Of a DNA stretch of 64,000 nucleotides, positions 35,225 through 44,742 are shown in pieces. Position numbers and translations under genes: made by a program. The stretch covers positions 744,001-808,000 of the forward strand of contig NZ_CP182236.1 of NCBI RefSeq assembly GCF_048077055.1, in the 5' to 3' direction. A model generated the notes under the pieces. That model did no database searches. It was not told the DNA's origin and was given only the letters and a program-made list of their open reading frames with translations. Each line of letters opens with the position of its first letter. Within the stretch, counting starts at the first letter, position 1. The DNA comes from Egbenema bharatensis (GTDB taxonomy: Bacteria; Cyanobacteriota; Cyanobacteriia; Elainellales; Elainellaceae).

Positions 35225-38200
35225 CTAGCTTTTTAATTCTGCCATCATCTGCTCCACTTGCAGGGCTACCAGGCGATCGGGATCATGGCGGAGACGGGGC
35301 AACACCTCGCGCAGGGTTTTGGGAGAGGCCACCCGCAGGTAGGCAAGGACAGCTTCTCGAACAAAGCCCGTCGGGTAGCGGAGGCACACCAGAATTTGTT
35401 CAGCCGTCAGACTCCAGCGCATGCTCCGGGCCAGGTGGAAACAGCAGGCCAATGTCCAGGCAGGCAGAAAATGCCGCAAATCCAGCAAATAGCGTAACCG
35501 CTGATTGGGGGACATGGGATGATACTCAACCAGATCGGACAAATTCTGCACCTTTTCAGCGATCGGCTGGCGATCGAGAATATTCAAAATCACTGCCTTG
35601 CTGGACAAATCGATCGTATTATCCAGAATTTCCAGCCCCCTGGCCACGCTGTCCCGCGATTCAGCCTGAAGGCTAAACACAGCCGCCTGAATTTTGTTGG
35701 AATCATACAAAAAGCGCATTAGCAGAAACAGCCGTTCGATCGCATCTGCTTCAGCATCGTGCAGGGAACGGCGCAGCAAATCCGCCTCTTCATTAGGTTC
35801 ATTCCTGCCATCATCCATCCGCAAATCCAGCAAACTGGCGTAGAGATGAGCCAAAAACTGAAGTTCCTGAGCAATCAACGACTCAATGCCTCGCCGCCCC
35901 AACGTTTCTAAAACCGCTTCAATCCCCGCTTCCCTGGGTACGCGCAACAGCACCCGCAGTAACGTTCGACGGGTTGTGCCCCAGGCAGTTAACAGACGAG
36001 ACACCAGCAGATCCACTGCATCCGGAGAGGCAATTTGCCCGATCGTCAACCAGGCCTGCGCCCGAATTCCATCAGGCTTGTAGGGATCTTCAGCAAATTC
36101 AATCAGCAACGGAATTGCTTCACTACCCAACCGCACCAGCGCCTGACCTGCCGCCTCCCGCGTAGATTTGTAGTGCAACCCCCGCAGCAAGGCAGAATAG
36201 TACTCTTCTAAATGGGTCGCTGCAATCACATCCAGCATGGCACACCGCACCCGCAGGGACTCATCCTGTAAGAGGGGGTGAATGTACAGCCGCAGAGACT
36301 GTAAGTACACTGCATCGCTCAGGGCCCGACAGCCCATCAACCGCTCCCGTTCCTGCTTGCTCGTCAACATTCGCCGCAATAGATCCGTTGCTTCTGCCTT
36401 CTGACGCGGATTACCCCGCCGGAGCATCAGAGCCGCCGCTGTACCCCGCACCTCTGGATCAACCTCTGGCAGTAAATAGGGGGTGAGTTGGTGATGATCC
36501 GGTTCAGCCGCCGTCAGCCAGACATAGCGCAGCACCTTGGCCAGCAGATCGGGAGGCAGCGAGGAATCCAGTAACGATCGCACCTGATCGAGATAGGCTG
36601 GATCAGGATAGTTCAGCATTGCTTCCAGGCTTTGACGCTGCAAGGGGGTGGACATCGTGGACAACAGGGGAGATAGGATCTCGCTGGTGCGGGTCGGATC
36701 CACTTCCGTCAGTAGTTCAATGCAGGAAGACTTTTCCTCATCGGTCGCAGCTCGGCTCAATGCTTCAACTAAATTGCGCCGCAGCACCGTCAAATCCACC
36801 TGGGAAAGGCTCAACTGCCCGCGATCGCTACCGAGTACCAGCACCTCCAGGTATTTCGATCGCAGTTTCAGCACCGTCAGGAGCCAGAGCAGGGAAAAGA
36901 TCGCTGTGTATAGCAAAAAGATCAATCCCTGGATGCGGACAAAGGTAGGGTCTGGGCCAGTCAGATCAGGACTGGTAAACCGTTGAAACAGCCAGATGGT
37001 TCCCAGCAAAGCGGCTCCCGTCAATCCCGCCGAGAGGGGTTCTGCAATCCCACGCACCATCGATTGAATCCGGTTGCGGCTGGTTTCCGGGATCGGTTGA
37101 AACAGTACGGGCGCAGTACTGGCCACCAGGGTATACCGCAACAGTTCATCGACAAACTTCAGTCCAATCACGCCTACAAACAGGCTCAACACCCCCGTCA
37201 GGGTTAAGGCACTTAAGCCCGCCAGCAGCAGGGGAGGCAGGGCAGTAATCACAAACACGCCCAGTCGTTCGATCGCCCGTCCAGAGACAAACCATTGAGT
37301 GATTAACTCAAACACGCCCAAAATTGCGCTAAACAGAGCCAGAAAATCAGCAATATTTTCAACGCTCAACCCCTGCTCCAACTGACTTAAATACTGAAAA
37401 TCCAGCAGCAGCGACAGGATTTGCACCATGCAGAAGAAGGCAAACACCAGGATGACATACTGCTGATGGGTGCCCCTGAGGCGACGAGTGGAAAAATCCT
37501 TTTCCCCTTCTCCAGCCGTCGTCGAGAAAAATCTGGAAAAAATGGACGGTAGGTTTTGGTCAAATACAGCAGAATCGCTGCTCCCAGCAGCAGCATGACG
37601 CAGGCCAGCAGGATGACATTGGGCAAACCCACCAGTCCCCGCAGGAAGGGGAGGGACAGACCACTCAACACATCGGCAGCCAGAATCCCACTACTGATCA
37701 GGGGATAGGTGCGCTTAATTTCCCGAATCGTGAACAGTTGATTGGCCGTGATGGAGGTATTTAGCTCATTGATGACGTAAATCGCTTCCATCCACAATCG
37801 CATCAGAAAGACGGTGTAGCCGCCCATCAATGCCGGATGCATTCCCACCCGAAAGAGCAGCAACGGAACTGCCATCAAAATAGCAGTCAAGACCAGAACG
37901 CGATGTAAGGGCAATACACGCTGCATCCAGGAATAGACCACGCCAATCCCGGTACCAATTCCAGCACTGGCCATATAGATCCAGGGAAGCGATCGCGCCC
38001 CATACTCTCCCAGGAATAGGGCTGCAACGCTCACTTCCAACCACAAAATCCCGACTGAGGACAGTGTGTAGAAAGCAAACATCAGAAACGTTCGCTCACT
38101 TTCCTCAGGCCGCAGATTCAACCATCGCAGCCATTGCCGTCCTGCCGGATCGATCGGACTCTGGCTTTCAGGCGTTCTTTTACTCTCAGATACTCCAGTC

Positions 38201-38229
38201 GTAGTCGTAAATATCTCCCTATCCGTCAT
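35225..38229 (-). pseudogene. Npt-like membrane transporter fused to HEAT-like repeats, frameshifted
   Basis: Two frames, 38229-37387 and 37447-35225, join into about 1000 residues if one base is restored in the CCCC at 37504-37507 (minus GGGG; the product then reads LEKGEKDFSTRRLRGTHQQY). The first 450 residues are membrane helices (TFLMFAFYTLSSVGILWLEV) with INELNTSITANQLFTIREIKRTYP, which resembles the nucleotide transporter Npt1/Npt2 group. The last 550 residues are helical repeats (EVDPEVRGTAAALMLRRGNP) like HEAT units. The cNMP-binding gene follows at once. Such architecture is known in cyanobacteria, but the substrate is unclear. Confidence 0.8.
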
Positions 38230-38736
38230 GCACTCTGCTTGCTTTGTAGCCGTTTTGACTGCCTACCATCTAAACATGCCCGCAGCATTTCAGAACTCAT
38301 CGCTTGCTACATTTCGTTACTAAAATTGCGTCCTATCAGATATCCAGTCCAGTGTTGTTACGCACACTACAAATCCAGTACAAAAGTTCGGTTTTTTTCA
38401 AAGATCATCAGAACTTCACACTTTGGGGGTTAGCTATCTCACAAATTCTTTGCCAGATTAGAAACGCCCCCGATATAAACAGTGCAAAGAGGATATGAAC
38501 ATAAAAATCTCTGCCCGAGTTTTGGCGTTAAAGTACTTACCCTTACTCCCAAAGGTACGAAAAACTTATCAAGTGAACCATATTAAAAAATGCTACGAAC
38601 TGAACGAGCCGTCTCACCTCAAATTCTAGAGCGGTGTGATACTCCAGGTTTTGATTTCCTAATTCATATATTTCACCTTCGATCGTCTCTCCTGTTTGGG
38701 CAGAGGCGATTTTTTTGAGGGTTGTTACAGCATAAG

Positions 38737-38790
38737 GGCGGGCAAGACTTCGGCTTGAGCTCAGTCGAAACGCTGCCCACCCCACAAGAT
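38737..38790. repeat. REP-like palindrome, long form
   Basis: GGGCGGGCAAGACTTCGGCT, TGAGCTCAGTCGAAACGCTG and CCCACCCCACAAG: same layout as 24511-24572. Confidence 0.8.
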
Positions 38791-38833
38791 CAGGAAGATG
38801 CGGCAAAATCCCATATCCCATATCCCATATCCC

Positions 38834-38925
38834 ATATCCGGTAGGGGCGCACATATCCGGTAGGGGCGCACATATCCGGTAGGGGCGCACATATCCGGTA
38901 GGGGCGCACAGCAGTGCGCCCCTAC
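38834..38925. repeat. Tandem 19-bp repeat ending in a GC-rich palindrome
   Basis: Four perfect tandem units of ATATCCGGTAGGGGCGCAC cover 38834-38909, preceded by several CCCATAT heptamers (from about 38811). The last unit runs into AGCAGTGCGCCCCTAC, completing the palindrome GTAGGGGCGCAC/GTGCGCCCCTAC known from 13216 and 60966. It looks like slippage growth of half of a palindrome. Confidence 0.9.
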
Positions 38926-38930
38926 TGAGA

Positions 38931-40213
38931 TTAAACCAGAGCCGGCACCGGAATTACCAGATGGGGATAGAGGGGGAAACTTGAACAGAGTTTTGCCACC
39001 CGCTGACGGCAATCCTGCGCCACTGCCTCATCTTCCGGACTGAGCAGGCGATCGGCGATGATGTTGGCGATCTCCGTAAACTCTTCTGTGCCCATGCCGC
39101 GAGTGGTCATGGCAGGAGAGCCTAACCGTAATCCGCTGGTCACGAAGGGGGATTCTGGGTCGAAGGGAACGGTGTTCTTGTTCGCCGTGATATTCACCCC
39201 ACTCACCAGTTGATCCGCCACCTTACCCGTCATGCTGACCGATCGCAAATCCACCAGCATCAGGTGGTTCTCAGTACCGTTAGAAACAATCTTCAAACCA
39301 CGATTTTGCAATTGAGCGGCCATGGCCTGGGCGTTGGCGATCACCTGTCCAGAATAGGTCTTGAATTCCGGTTGCAGCGCTTCACCGAAGGCCACCGCCT
39401 TTGCCGCAATCACGTGTTCCAGGGGGCCCCTTGAGTGCCAGGGAAGACGGACTTGTCGAACTTCTTGCCCAACTCAGCATCACGGGTCAGGATCAGACCC
39501 CCACGAGGGCCGCGCAGGGTTTTGTGGGTGGTTGTCGTCACCACATCACAGTAGGGAATCGGGTTCGGGTGATGCCCGGATGCCACCAATCCAGCGATAT
39601 GGGCGATATCCGCCATCAGGTATGCACCGACCTCATCGGCAATTTCGCGGAACTTGTCGAATTGAATGATGCGAGGATAGGCAGAGTAACCACAAATAAT
39701 CAACTTCGGGCGATGCTGTTTTGCCAGCTCTCGGATTTCGTCGTAGTCGAGCTGTTCCGTCTCTTTGTTCACGCCATAGTGGCAGGCTTTGAACCATTTT
39801 CCAGACACGTTGACCGGGGAACCGTGGGTCAGGTGTCCACCGTGGGACAAGTCCATTCCCATGAAAGTGTCCCCTGGCTCCAGCAAAGTCAGAAATACAG
39901 CAAAGTTTGCCTGGGCTCCAGAGTGGGGTTGCACATTGGCATGGGCCGCGCCGAACAGCTCCTTCGCCCGATCGATCGCCACTTGCTCTGCCTGATCGAT
40001 GAATTCACACCCGCCGTAATACCGCTTCTTGGGGAGTCCTTCGGCATACTTGTTGGTTAAGACGGAACCCTGGGCCGCCAGTACCGCCGCCGAGGTAAAG
40101 TTTTCACTGGCAATCAGCTCCAGGTGATCGCGCTGACGCTGAAGCTCTTTTTGAATAATGCCTGCGATGAGCGGGTCTGTTTTTGCCAAAAAATCCAAGT
40201 TTGTTTGAGTCAC
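38931..40213 (-). pseudogene. glyA: Serine hydroxymethyltransferase GlyA, frameshifted in a G-run
   Basis: The first frame (40213-39410) begins MTQTNLDFLAKTDPLIAGII and has the SHMT blocks ELIASENFTS and TTTHKTLRGPRGG, whose Lys binds PLP. It derails at SVFPGTQGAPWNT. The second frame picks up [20 protein letters not shown] and ends PVPALV at 38931. With one base added to the CCCC at 39427-39430, the junction reads [20 protein letters not shown], exactly the family sequence, and the length is 427 residues. GlyA makes glycine and methylene-tetrahydrofolate from serine and is normally indispensable, so a sequencing error is more likely than real loss. Confidence 0.95.
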
Positions 40214-40328
40214 GAGACAACTCCGATGTTAGGGACGAGGCGAGAGATGAGGGGAGTCTCCCAAGTAATTTATGATAACGCCGATGCCCCCTGATCCCGA
40301 AGGTTCAATTTGGATCTTCAGCGTGTTC

Positions 40329-40928
40329 TCACCACACGATTGCTAAATCCAGGCAAAATCCTGGCAGAACTGCTTCTCCAGAAAGGCGGCTGGGTGAGTT
40401 TAGAACCTCAACGGGAGAACTGGCTCGATAAATTTCCACCCGTCGAGTTTTGCGATTGCCGATGGCAGGTCGTAGACCATCGATTAACCATCCCAACTGC
40501 ACCCCACTTTGCCGATACTCCTGCATCTTGGACTGGGTATCTGGGAGGCGATCGGATGGGGACATCAGTTCCAACACAAAATCCGGTGCGATCGGTGGGA
40601 ATGATTCCTTTTCGGCTGGAGTGAGGGTATCCCAGCGGTCTTGCCGAATCCAGGCAACATCAGGAGAGCGATCGCCGCCGTTGGGGAGCCGAAAGCAAGT
40701 TGATGAATCAAACAGTTTGCCAAGCTGGTGTTGCCGATTCCAGAAGACAAATTCTCCAGCGATTTCAATATTGCGATTGCCCGTTTCGCCCCCCGTTGGC
40801 GACATAATAATCAGCTCCCCCTGAGGACTGCGTTCAAACTTCAGCTCTGGATTGGTCTGACAGAGTTGATAGAACTGCTGATCTGTCATGTCAATCACCG
40901 GTTTGAGGTTGATCGTGTAGGCAGTCAT
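40329..40928 (-). CDS. Uma2 family endonuclease-like protein
   Basis: 199 residues. It shows the Uma2 pattern: MTDQQFYQLCQTNPELKFER, IIMSPTGGETGNRN, RSPDVAWIRQDRWDTLTPAE, FVLELMSPSDRLPD, MQEYRQSGVQLGWLIDGL and a final LPGFCLDLAIVW. The Asp of SPDVAW and the Glu of VLELMS are the PD-(D/E)XK-like active-site residues. Function in vivo unknown. A related gene lies at 42057 on the same strand. Confidence 0.93.
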   Translation of the reverse strand: MTAYTINLKPVIDMTDQQFYQLCQTNPELKFERSPQGELIIMSPTGGETGNRNIEIAGEFVFWNRQHQLGKLFDSSTCFRLPNGGDRSPDVAWIRQDRWDTLTPAEKESFPPIAPDFVLELMSPSDRLPDTQSKMQEYRQSGVQLGWLIDGLRPAIGNRKTRRVEIYRASSPVEVLNSPSRLSGEAVLPGFCLDLAIVW

Positions 40929-40958
40929 AGAAAGTACTGAAACGGGATACTTCCTATT

Positions 40959-41987
40959 TTAGGCAGGAATCATCGCTACCTTCACCACCTTACGATCGCG
41001 CATATCAAAAAACACCTGCTCCAGATTCTTCAAGGGCTGATGATCGCTGATCAGCAACTCAAACGGGAGCGACCGACTGGCCAACAACTCAAGCGCCGAT
41101 CGCACGTAATGGGGCGTACTGTGGAACACGCCTTTCAGGGTCAGTTCGCAGTAGTGAAGCTGTTCCGTACTCACTGTAATCGTGGTATCGCGGGGACAGC
41201 CCCCAAACAAATTGACCGTCGCCCCTGGTCGGGCAGATGCGATCGCCATTTCCCATACAGCCGGAGATCCCGTCGCTTCCACCACCACATCCGCGCCCCA
41301 GCCCTCGGTGAAGGATTTGACCGTCCCCGGAATATCGGTCTGCTGGTGATGGTTAAAGGTTTTCGCCACGCCAAACTGTTCGCCAATCTGCAACCGCTGC
41401 TCATTACCGCCAAATAAAAATACCTCCGCCCCCAGCCGCACCAACTCACCCGCAAACATCAGACCGATCGCCCCATCCCCTAAGACCACCACCCGATCGC
41501 CCGGTTTGACATTCGAGCGAGCTGCACCATGCAGGACACAGGCCAGGGGTTCCGTCATGGCGGCAATGGCATCCGGTAATCCCTCCGGAATGGGGTACAG
41601 ATTATGTTTGACAATTTGGGCAGGAATTTTCAGGTATTCAGCGAACGTACCGTTATTGAAGCTGAGATCGGTACAGAGGGAATATTCCTGTTTCTGGCAG
41701 AAAAAACAGGTCATGCAGGGAGCCGAATTATTCGCCACCACCCGATCGCCCACCTGCCAACCCGTCACCCCAGCACCGATCGCCACAATTTGCCCAGCGG
41801 CCTCATGCCCAAACAACGTTGGCGGTTTCAACATTCGGGCATGACCACCCCTACGCCATACTTTGAGATCTGTACCGCAGGTCGTCGCCGCGCCTACCCG
41901 GATCACCACCTCGCCTGGCTCCGGCGTTGGATCAGCTACCTCTTCAAGCTGTAAATGTTCCTGACCATACAAAACTGCTGCTAACAC
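40959..41987 (-). CDS. Zinc-dependent medium-chain alcohol dehydrogenase
   Basis: About 342 residues if GTG at 41987 is the start; the ATG at 42035 adds 16 basic residues that do not match the family. The catalytic zinc site is TTCGTDLKVWRRG with LFGHEAAGQI. A structural zinc loop is seen in NNSAPCMTCFFCQKQEYSLC. The Rossmann motif is VVVLGDGAIGLMFAGEL. It resembles threonine or polyol dehydrogenase-like MDR enzymes using NAD(P). The substrate is not deducible. It is unrelated in role to the flanking Uma2 genes. Confidence 0.88.
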   Translation of the reverse strand: MLAAVLYGQEHLQLEEVADPTPEPGEVVIRVGAATTCGTDLKVWRRGGHARMLKPPTLFGHEAAGQIVAIGAGVTGWQVGDRVVANNSAPCMTCFFCQKQEYSLCTDLSFNNGTFAEYLKIPAQIVKHNLYPIPEGLPDAIAAMTEPLACVLHGAARSNVKPGDRVVVLGDGAIGLMFAGELVRLGAEVFLFGGNEQRLQIGEQFGVAKTFNHHQQTDIPGTVKSFTEGWGADVVVEATGSPAVWEMAIASARPGATVNLFGGCPRDTTITVSTEQLHYCELTLKGVFHSTPHYVRSALELLASRSLPFELLISDHQPLKNLEQVFFDMRDRKVVKVAMIPA

Positions 41988-42056
41988 GGCGATCGTTCTC
42001 TTACTTCTGGATTTTTTGATTTTACGATGTTGCAAATACGAGTCAGAGATTGATCA

Positions 42057-42662
42057 TTACCAAATTTTGCCCAAATCTAATACAAAACCGGGAAGCACAG
42101 GATCATCGCTAAGGGTTAAAGGAGCATTGAGTTGTTGCACAGAACCATCAGACGGGTACACATAAACCTGCTTTTCGAGCGGATCAATTAACCAGCCCAA
42201 AGCTGCCCCATTGTTAATATATTCCTGCATCTTCACCTGCAACATTGCCAAGTCATCCGTTTCAGACCGCAACTCCACGACAAAATCAGGACAAATTGGG
42301 GCAAATTTCTTACGCTGTTCCGGTGGAATCGCATCCCAGCGCGATTTCCGAATCCATGCCAGATCAGGCGATCGTACTGCCCCATTTGGCAACGTAAATC
42401 CAGTGCTAGAGTCAAAAATCAACCCTGTTCCATCGCGCTCCGCCCAGATTCCTACCTGCACAGTTAAATTAGCATTCCGATTTCCAGACTCTGAACCTGT
42501 TGGTGACAAGATAACAATCTCCCCATGAGCTGTACGCTCAAACCGATAGTCAGCGTTCGCCTGACAAAATTCAAAAAACTGCTGATCGCTCATTGGAGTG
42601 GCTGGATGCAGTTTGATAATCGTTGGACGTGTTCTGGGCGTGTAAACAATTTGCGCCTTCAT
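42057..42662 (-). CDS. Uma2 family endonuclease-like protein
   Basis: 201 residues, close in pattern to the gene at 40329: MSDQQFFEFCQANADYRFER, IVILSPTGSESGNRN, RSPDLAWIRKSRWDAIPPEQ, FVVELRSETDDLAMLQ, LGWLIDPLEKQVYVYP and a final LPGFVLDLGKIW. Active-site-type Asp and Glu are present. It may be a tandem paralogue of the 40329 gene separated by the dehydrogenase. Confidence 0.93.
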   Translation of the reverse strand: MKAQIVYTPRTRPTIIKLHPATPMSDQQFFEFCQANADYRFERTAHGEIVILSPTGSESGNRNANLTVQVGIWAERDGTGLIFDSSTGFTLPNGAVRSPDLAWIRKSRWDAIPPEQRKKFAPICPDFVVELRSETDDLAMLQVKMQEYINNGAALGWLIDPLEKQVYVYPSDGSVQQLNAPLTLSDDPVLPGFVLDLGKIW

Positions 42663-42844
42663 ACAACCTCTCCATTCTTCCCTTCCACTGTTCTCGAATT
42701 TCTCTCGAATTTCTGAACTCAGACTCCAGTTTTATACTGGAACTGAGCAGCTTGGCAAAGTCTTAACTTAAAAGTCTTAACTTAAAGATGAGATGCATCA
42801 GACGCTCCGCATTATCAGCCAACGGTTTTCTTGGAGGATGTTAG

Positions 42845-43576
42845 ATGACGGCTCTTACCCCAGCAAACCAGACAACTGAGCCTTTCTACCCCAGCGGGGA
42901 CGGTGAACCAGTGGCAGAAACGTTTGACCATTTGTACGCATTACTGATCACGCTGGAAGTCCTGCGGCAATACCTGGCTGGACAGCGAGCCACCGTTTTA
43001 GGAAACCAATTTTTATACTACGCCCAGGGCTTTCCCCGCCTGCGGTTAGCTCCCGATATCATGGTGATTTTTAACGTTGAACCAGGGGGACGGGATAACT
43101 ACAAAATTTGGGAAGAAGGACAAGTTCCCAGCGTTATTTTTGAAATCACCTCCGAAAGTACCCGCGAGAAGGACGAAACGTTTAAAAAGACCCTGTATGC
43201 CCAGTTAGGTGTCCAGGAATACTGGCAATTTGATCCCAAGGGAGAGTGGATTCCTGGTCAACTGCGCGGCCATACCCTGCATGAGTTCATTAACTCCGAT
43301 GGGGAACCGGAATTTGTCTATGAGTCCATCGAAGACGGGAAAAGTCAGGTGTTGCAACTGCAACTGGTGGTAGAAGGACGCTTAATCGGATTCTATCGAC
43401 TTGATACGGGGGAGAAACTGCTAGTTCCCGATGAGTTAGCAGAAGCCTTACAGCAGGAAACCCAGGCAAGGCAGCAAGAAGCTCAGGCAAGGCAGCAAGC
43501 TGAAACACGCGCCGCAGAGTTGGAAGCAAGACTGGCGCAATATCGGGAACAGTTTGGAGAGCTTCCCGAAGGGTAA
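42845..43576 (+). CDS. Uma2 family endonuclease-like protein, long form with coiled tail
   Basis: 243 residues from ATG 42845 with TTGGAGGATGTTAG before it. It is a different Uma2 subtype: LYALLITLEVLRQYLAGQRA, RLAPDIMVIFNVEPGGRDNY, PSVIFEITSESTREKDETFK and KKTLYAQLGVQEYWQFDPKG. The Asp of APDIMV and the Glu of IFEITS are the expected catalytic residues. The tail from about residue 205 is a Gln/Ala/Arg-rich coiled coil (QEAQARQQAETRAAELEARL), common in this subtype. Confidence 0.93.
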   Translation: MTALTPANQTTEPFYPSGDGEPVAETFDHLYALLITLEVLRQYLAGQRATVLGNQFLYYAQGFPRLRLAPDIMVIFNVEPGGRDNYKIWEEGQVPSVIFEITSESTREKDETFKKTLYAQLGVQEYWQFDPKGEWIPGQLRGHTLHEFINSDGEPEFVYESIEDGKSQVLQLQLVVEGRLIGFYRLDTGEKLLVPDELAEALQQETQARQQEAQARQQAETRAAELEARLAQYREQFGELPEG

Positions 43577-43618
43577 CTCACAGCCACTCCCCACGCCCCA
43601 TTCCCTACTCCCCACTCC

Positions 43619-43957
43619 TCACCCCTCACTCTTCCCCCGACACAACCCCTCAAACGAGCTAAAGCAACTCAGTAGTAAATCTTGATTCAGAGAATTAAAC
43701 TTTGTCTGACCATCGCGGCGAATTTGCAGGAGTCCAGCTTCCGCCAGGGTTTTGGAGTGGTGACAGAACAGGGCAAGGCTGATGCCGAGTTGAGTAGAAA
43801 TTTCAGAACCGCTGAGTTCTCCCTGAGTGGCGAGTAGCTCCACAATCCGAAGCCGCGTCGGATCGGAGAGGGCGGCAAATAGTTTGGCCCGTTGCTCAGT
43901 ATTGGTTTCAGGAACAGGGGCGATCGTTTCAGTCAGGGGAGTAGAGGAGTCTGCCAT
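43619..43957 (-). CDS. ArsR/SmtB-type transcriptional regulator
   Basis: 112 residues. The winged helix shows RAKLFAALSDPTRLRIVELL, then LSGSEISTQLGISLALFCHH and SKTLAEAGLLQIRRDGQTKF. No clear cysteine metal site (ELCVCDL) is present; the segment reads LATQGELSGSEI, so it may sense something other than thiophilic metals. It is divergent from trxA across a spacer with strong inverted repeats. Confidence 0.9.
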   Translation of the reverse strand: MADSSTPLTETIAPVPETNTEQRAKLFAALSDPTRLRIVELLATQGELSGSEISTQLGISLALFCHHSKTLAEAGLLQIRRDGQTKFNSLNQDLLLSCFSSFEGLCRGKSEG

Positions 43958-44053
43958 GATGCTTTTTAAGTTGAGTGTTTAAAAACGAAAGTTTGAAATA
44001 AATTAGCTTACCTATTTTCTCCAGCTTACGCCGATCGGCAGCAAACTGAAATA

Positions 44054-44117
44054 GTTAAACAACTACTTGACTATTTTAGAAACTCTGATTACTATTTTAG
44101 TTAAATGGTTGTTTAAC
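44054..44117. promoter_or_regulatory. Operator candidates between arsR-type gene and trxA
   Basis: GTTAAACAAC (44054-44063) and its exact complement GTTGTTTAAC (44108-44117) bracket two direct copies of CTATTTTAG (44071-44079 and 44092-44100). This symmetric block sits between the divergent regulator and thioredoxin genes and suits autoregulation by the ArsR-type protein. Confidence 0.6.
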
Positions 44118-44243
44118 TACTAAACCAGATTGATCCGCGATCGAGTCAGTCTGGTCAAGCGGCAACCGATCGATTGTTTGACTTCACCCTAAACCCTCTA
44201 CAGCGCAAATCTTTATCCTTCTTTATCCTTCAAGGAGTTGGCT

Positions 44244-44615
44244 ATGACGACTCATCCTGTCATTACATTGACCGATCAAACGTTTGAGCAGGAAGTTCTC
44301 AACAGCGAAGTTCCGGTGCTGGTGGACTTCTGGGCAGCTTGGTGTGGCCCCTGTCGCCTGATGAGTCCGATCGTGGAGTCCCTGGGAACCCAGTTTGCAG
44401 GGCAGGCTAAGGTCGCCAAGCTGAATGTGGATCAGTACGATGAATTTGCCTCGCAGTATGGCATCAGTGCCATTCCGACCCTCCTGATTTTTCAGAATGG
44501 CCAGGTGGTGGATCAGTTGGTCGGTATCGTATCGCAGCGGGAACTGGACGCTCGATTAAATGCAGTTTTGACCATGCAACAATCGGGCGATCGGAACTTA
44601 ACGCAAGCGGCTTAA
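44244..44615 (+). CDS. trxA: Thioredoxin
   Basis: 123 residues from ATG 44244 with CAAGGAGTTGGCT upstream. The active site is DFWAAWCGPCRLMSP, with the buried Asp/Lys region VAKLNVDQYDEFASQYGISA and the cis-Pro loop AIPTLLIFQNG. It reduces protein disulfides using ferredoxin- or NADPH-linked thioredoxin reductases. Divergent from the ArsR-type gene, so it may be part of that regulator's response; the ene-reductase follows on the same strand. Confidence 0.95.
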   Translation: MTTHPVITLTDQTFEQEVLNSEVPVLVDFWAAWCGPCRLMSPIVESLGTQFAGQAKVAKLNVDQYDEFASQYGISAIPTLLIFQNGQVVDQLVGIVSQRELDARLNAVLTMQQSGDRNLTQAA

Positions 44616-44642
44616 TGATGGAATCATCGTAACGACTTGCTG

Positions 44643-44675
44643 ACTGGGCGGGCAAGATGCCCAGCCCACAAGAAT
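44643..44675. repeat. REP-like palindrome
   Basis: GACTGGGCGGGCAAGATGCC followed by CAGCCCACAAG: an inverted-orientation copy of the dispersed palindrome between trxA and the ene-reductase gene. Confidence 0.8.
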
Positions 44676-44742
44676 TCCACAAGAATTGGGAATTGATTGG
44701 GACTTGTTTTTTCAAAAATTTTGTAGCGATTTGAGGAATTTT

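Larger units (their letters stand above)
38230..38930. other. Repeat-rich intergenic region before glyA
   Basis: About 700 bp without a supportable gene. It holds the promoter side of the membrane/HEAT gene, a long-form REP, CCCATAT heptamers, a tandem 19-bp repeat and a GC-rich palindrome (listed separately). Confidence 0.55.

Noticed and set aside
38834..38909. CRISPR-like array
   Set aside because: The units are perfectly contiguous 19-mers with no spacers, so it is a tandem repeat.
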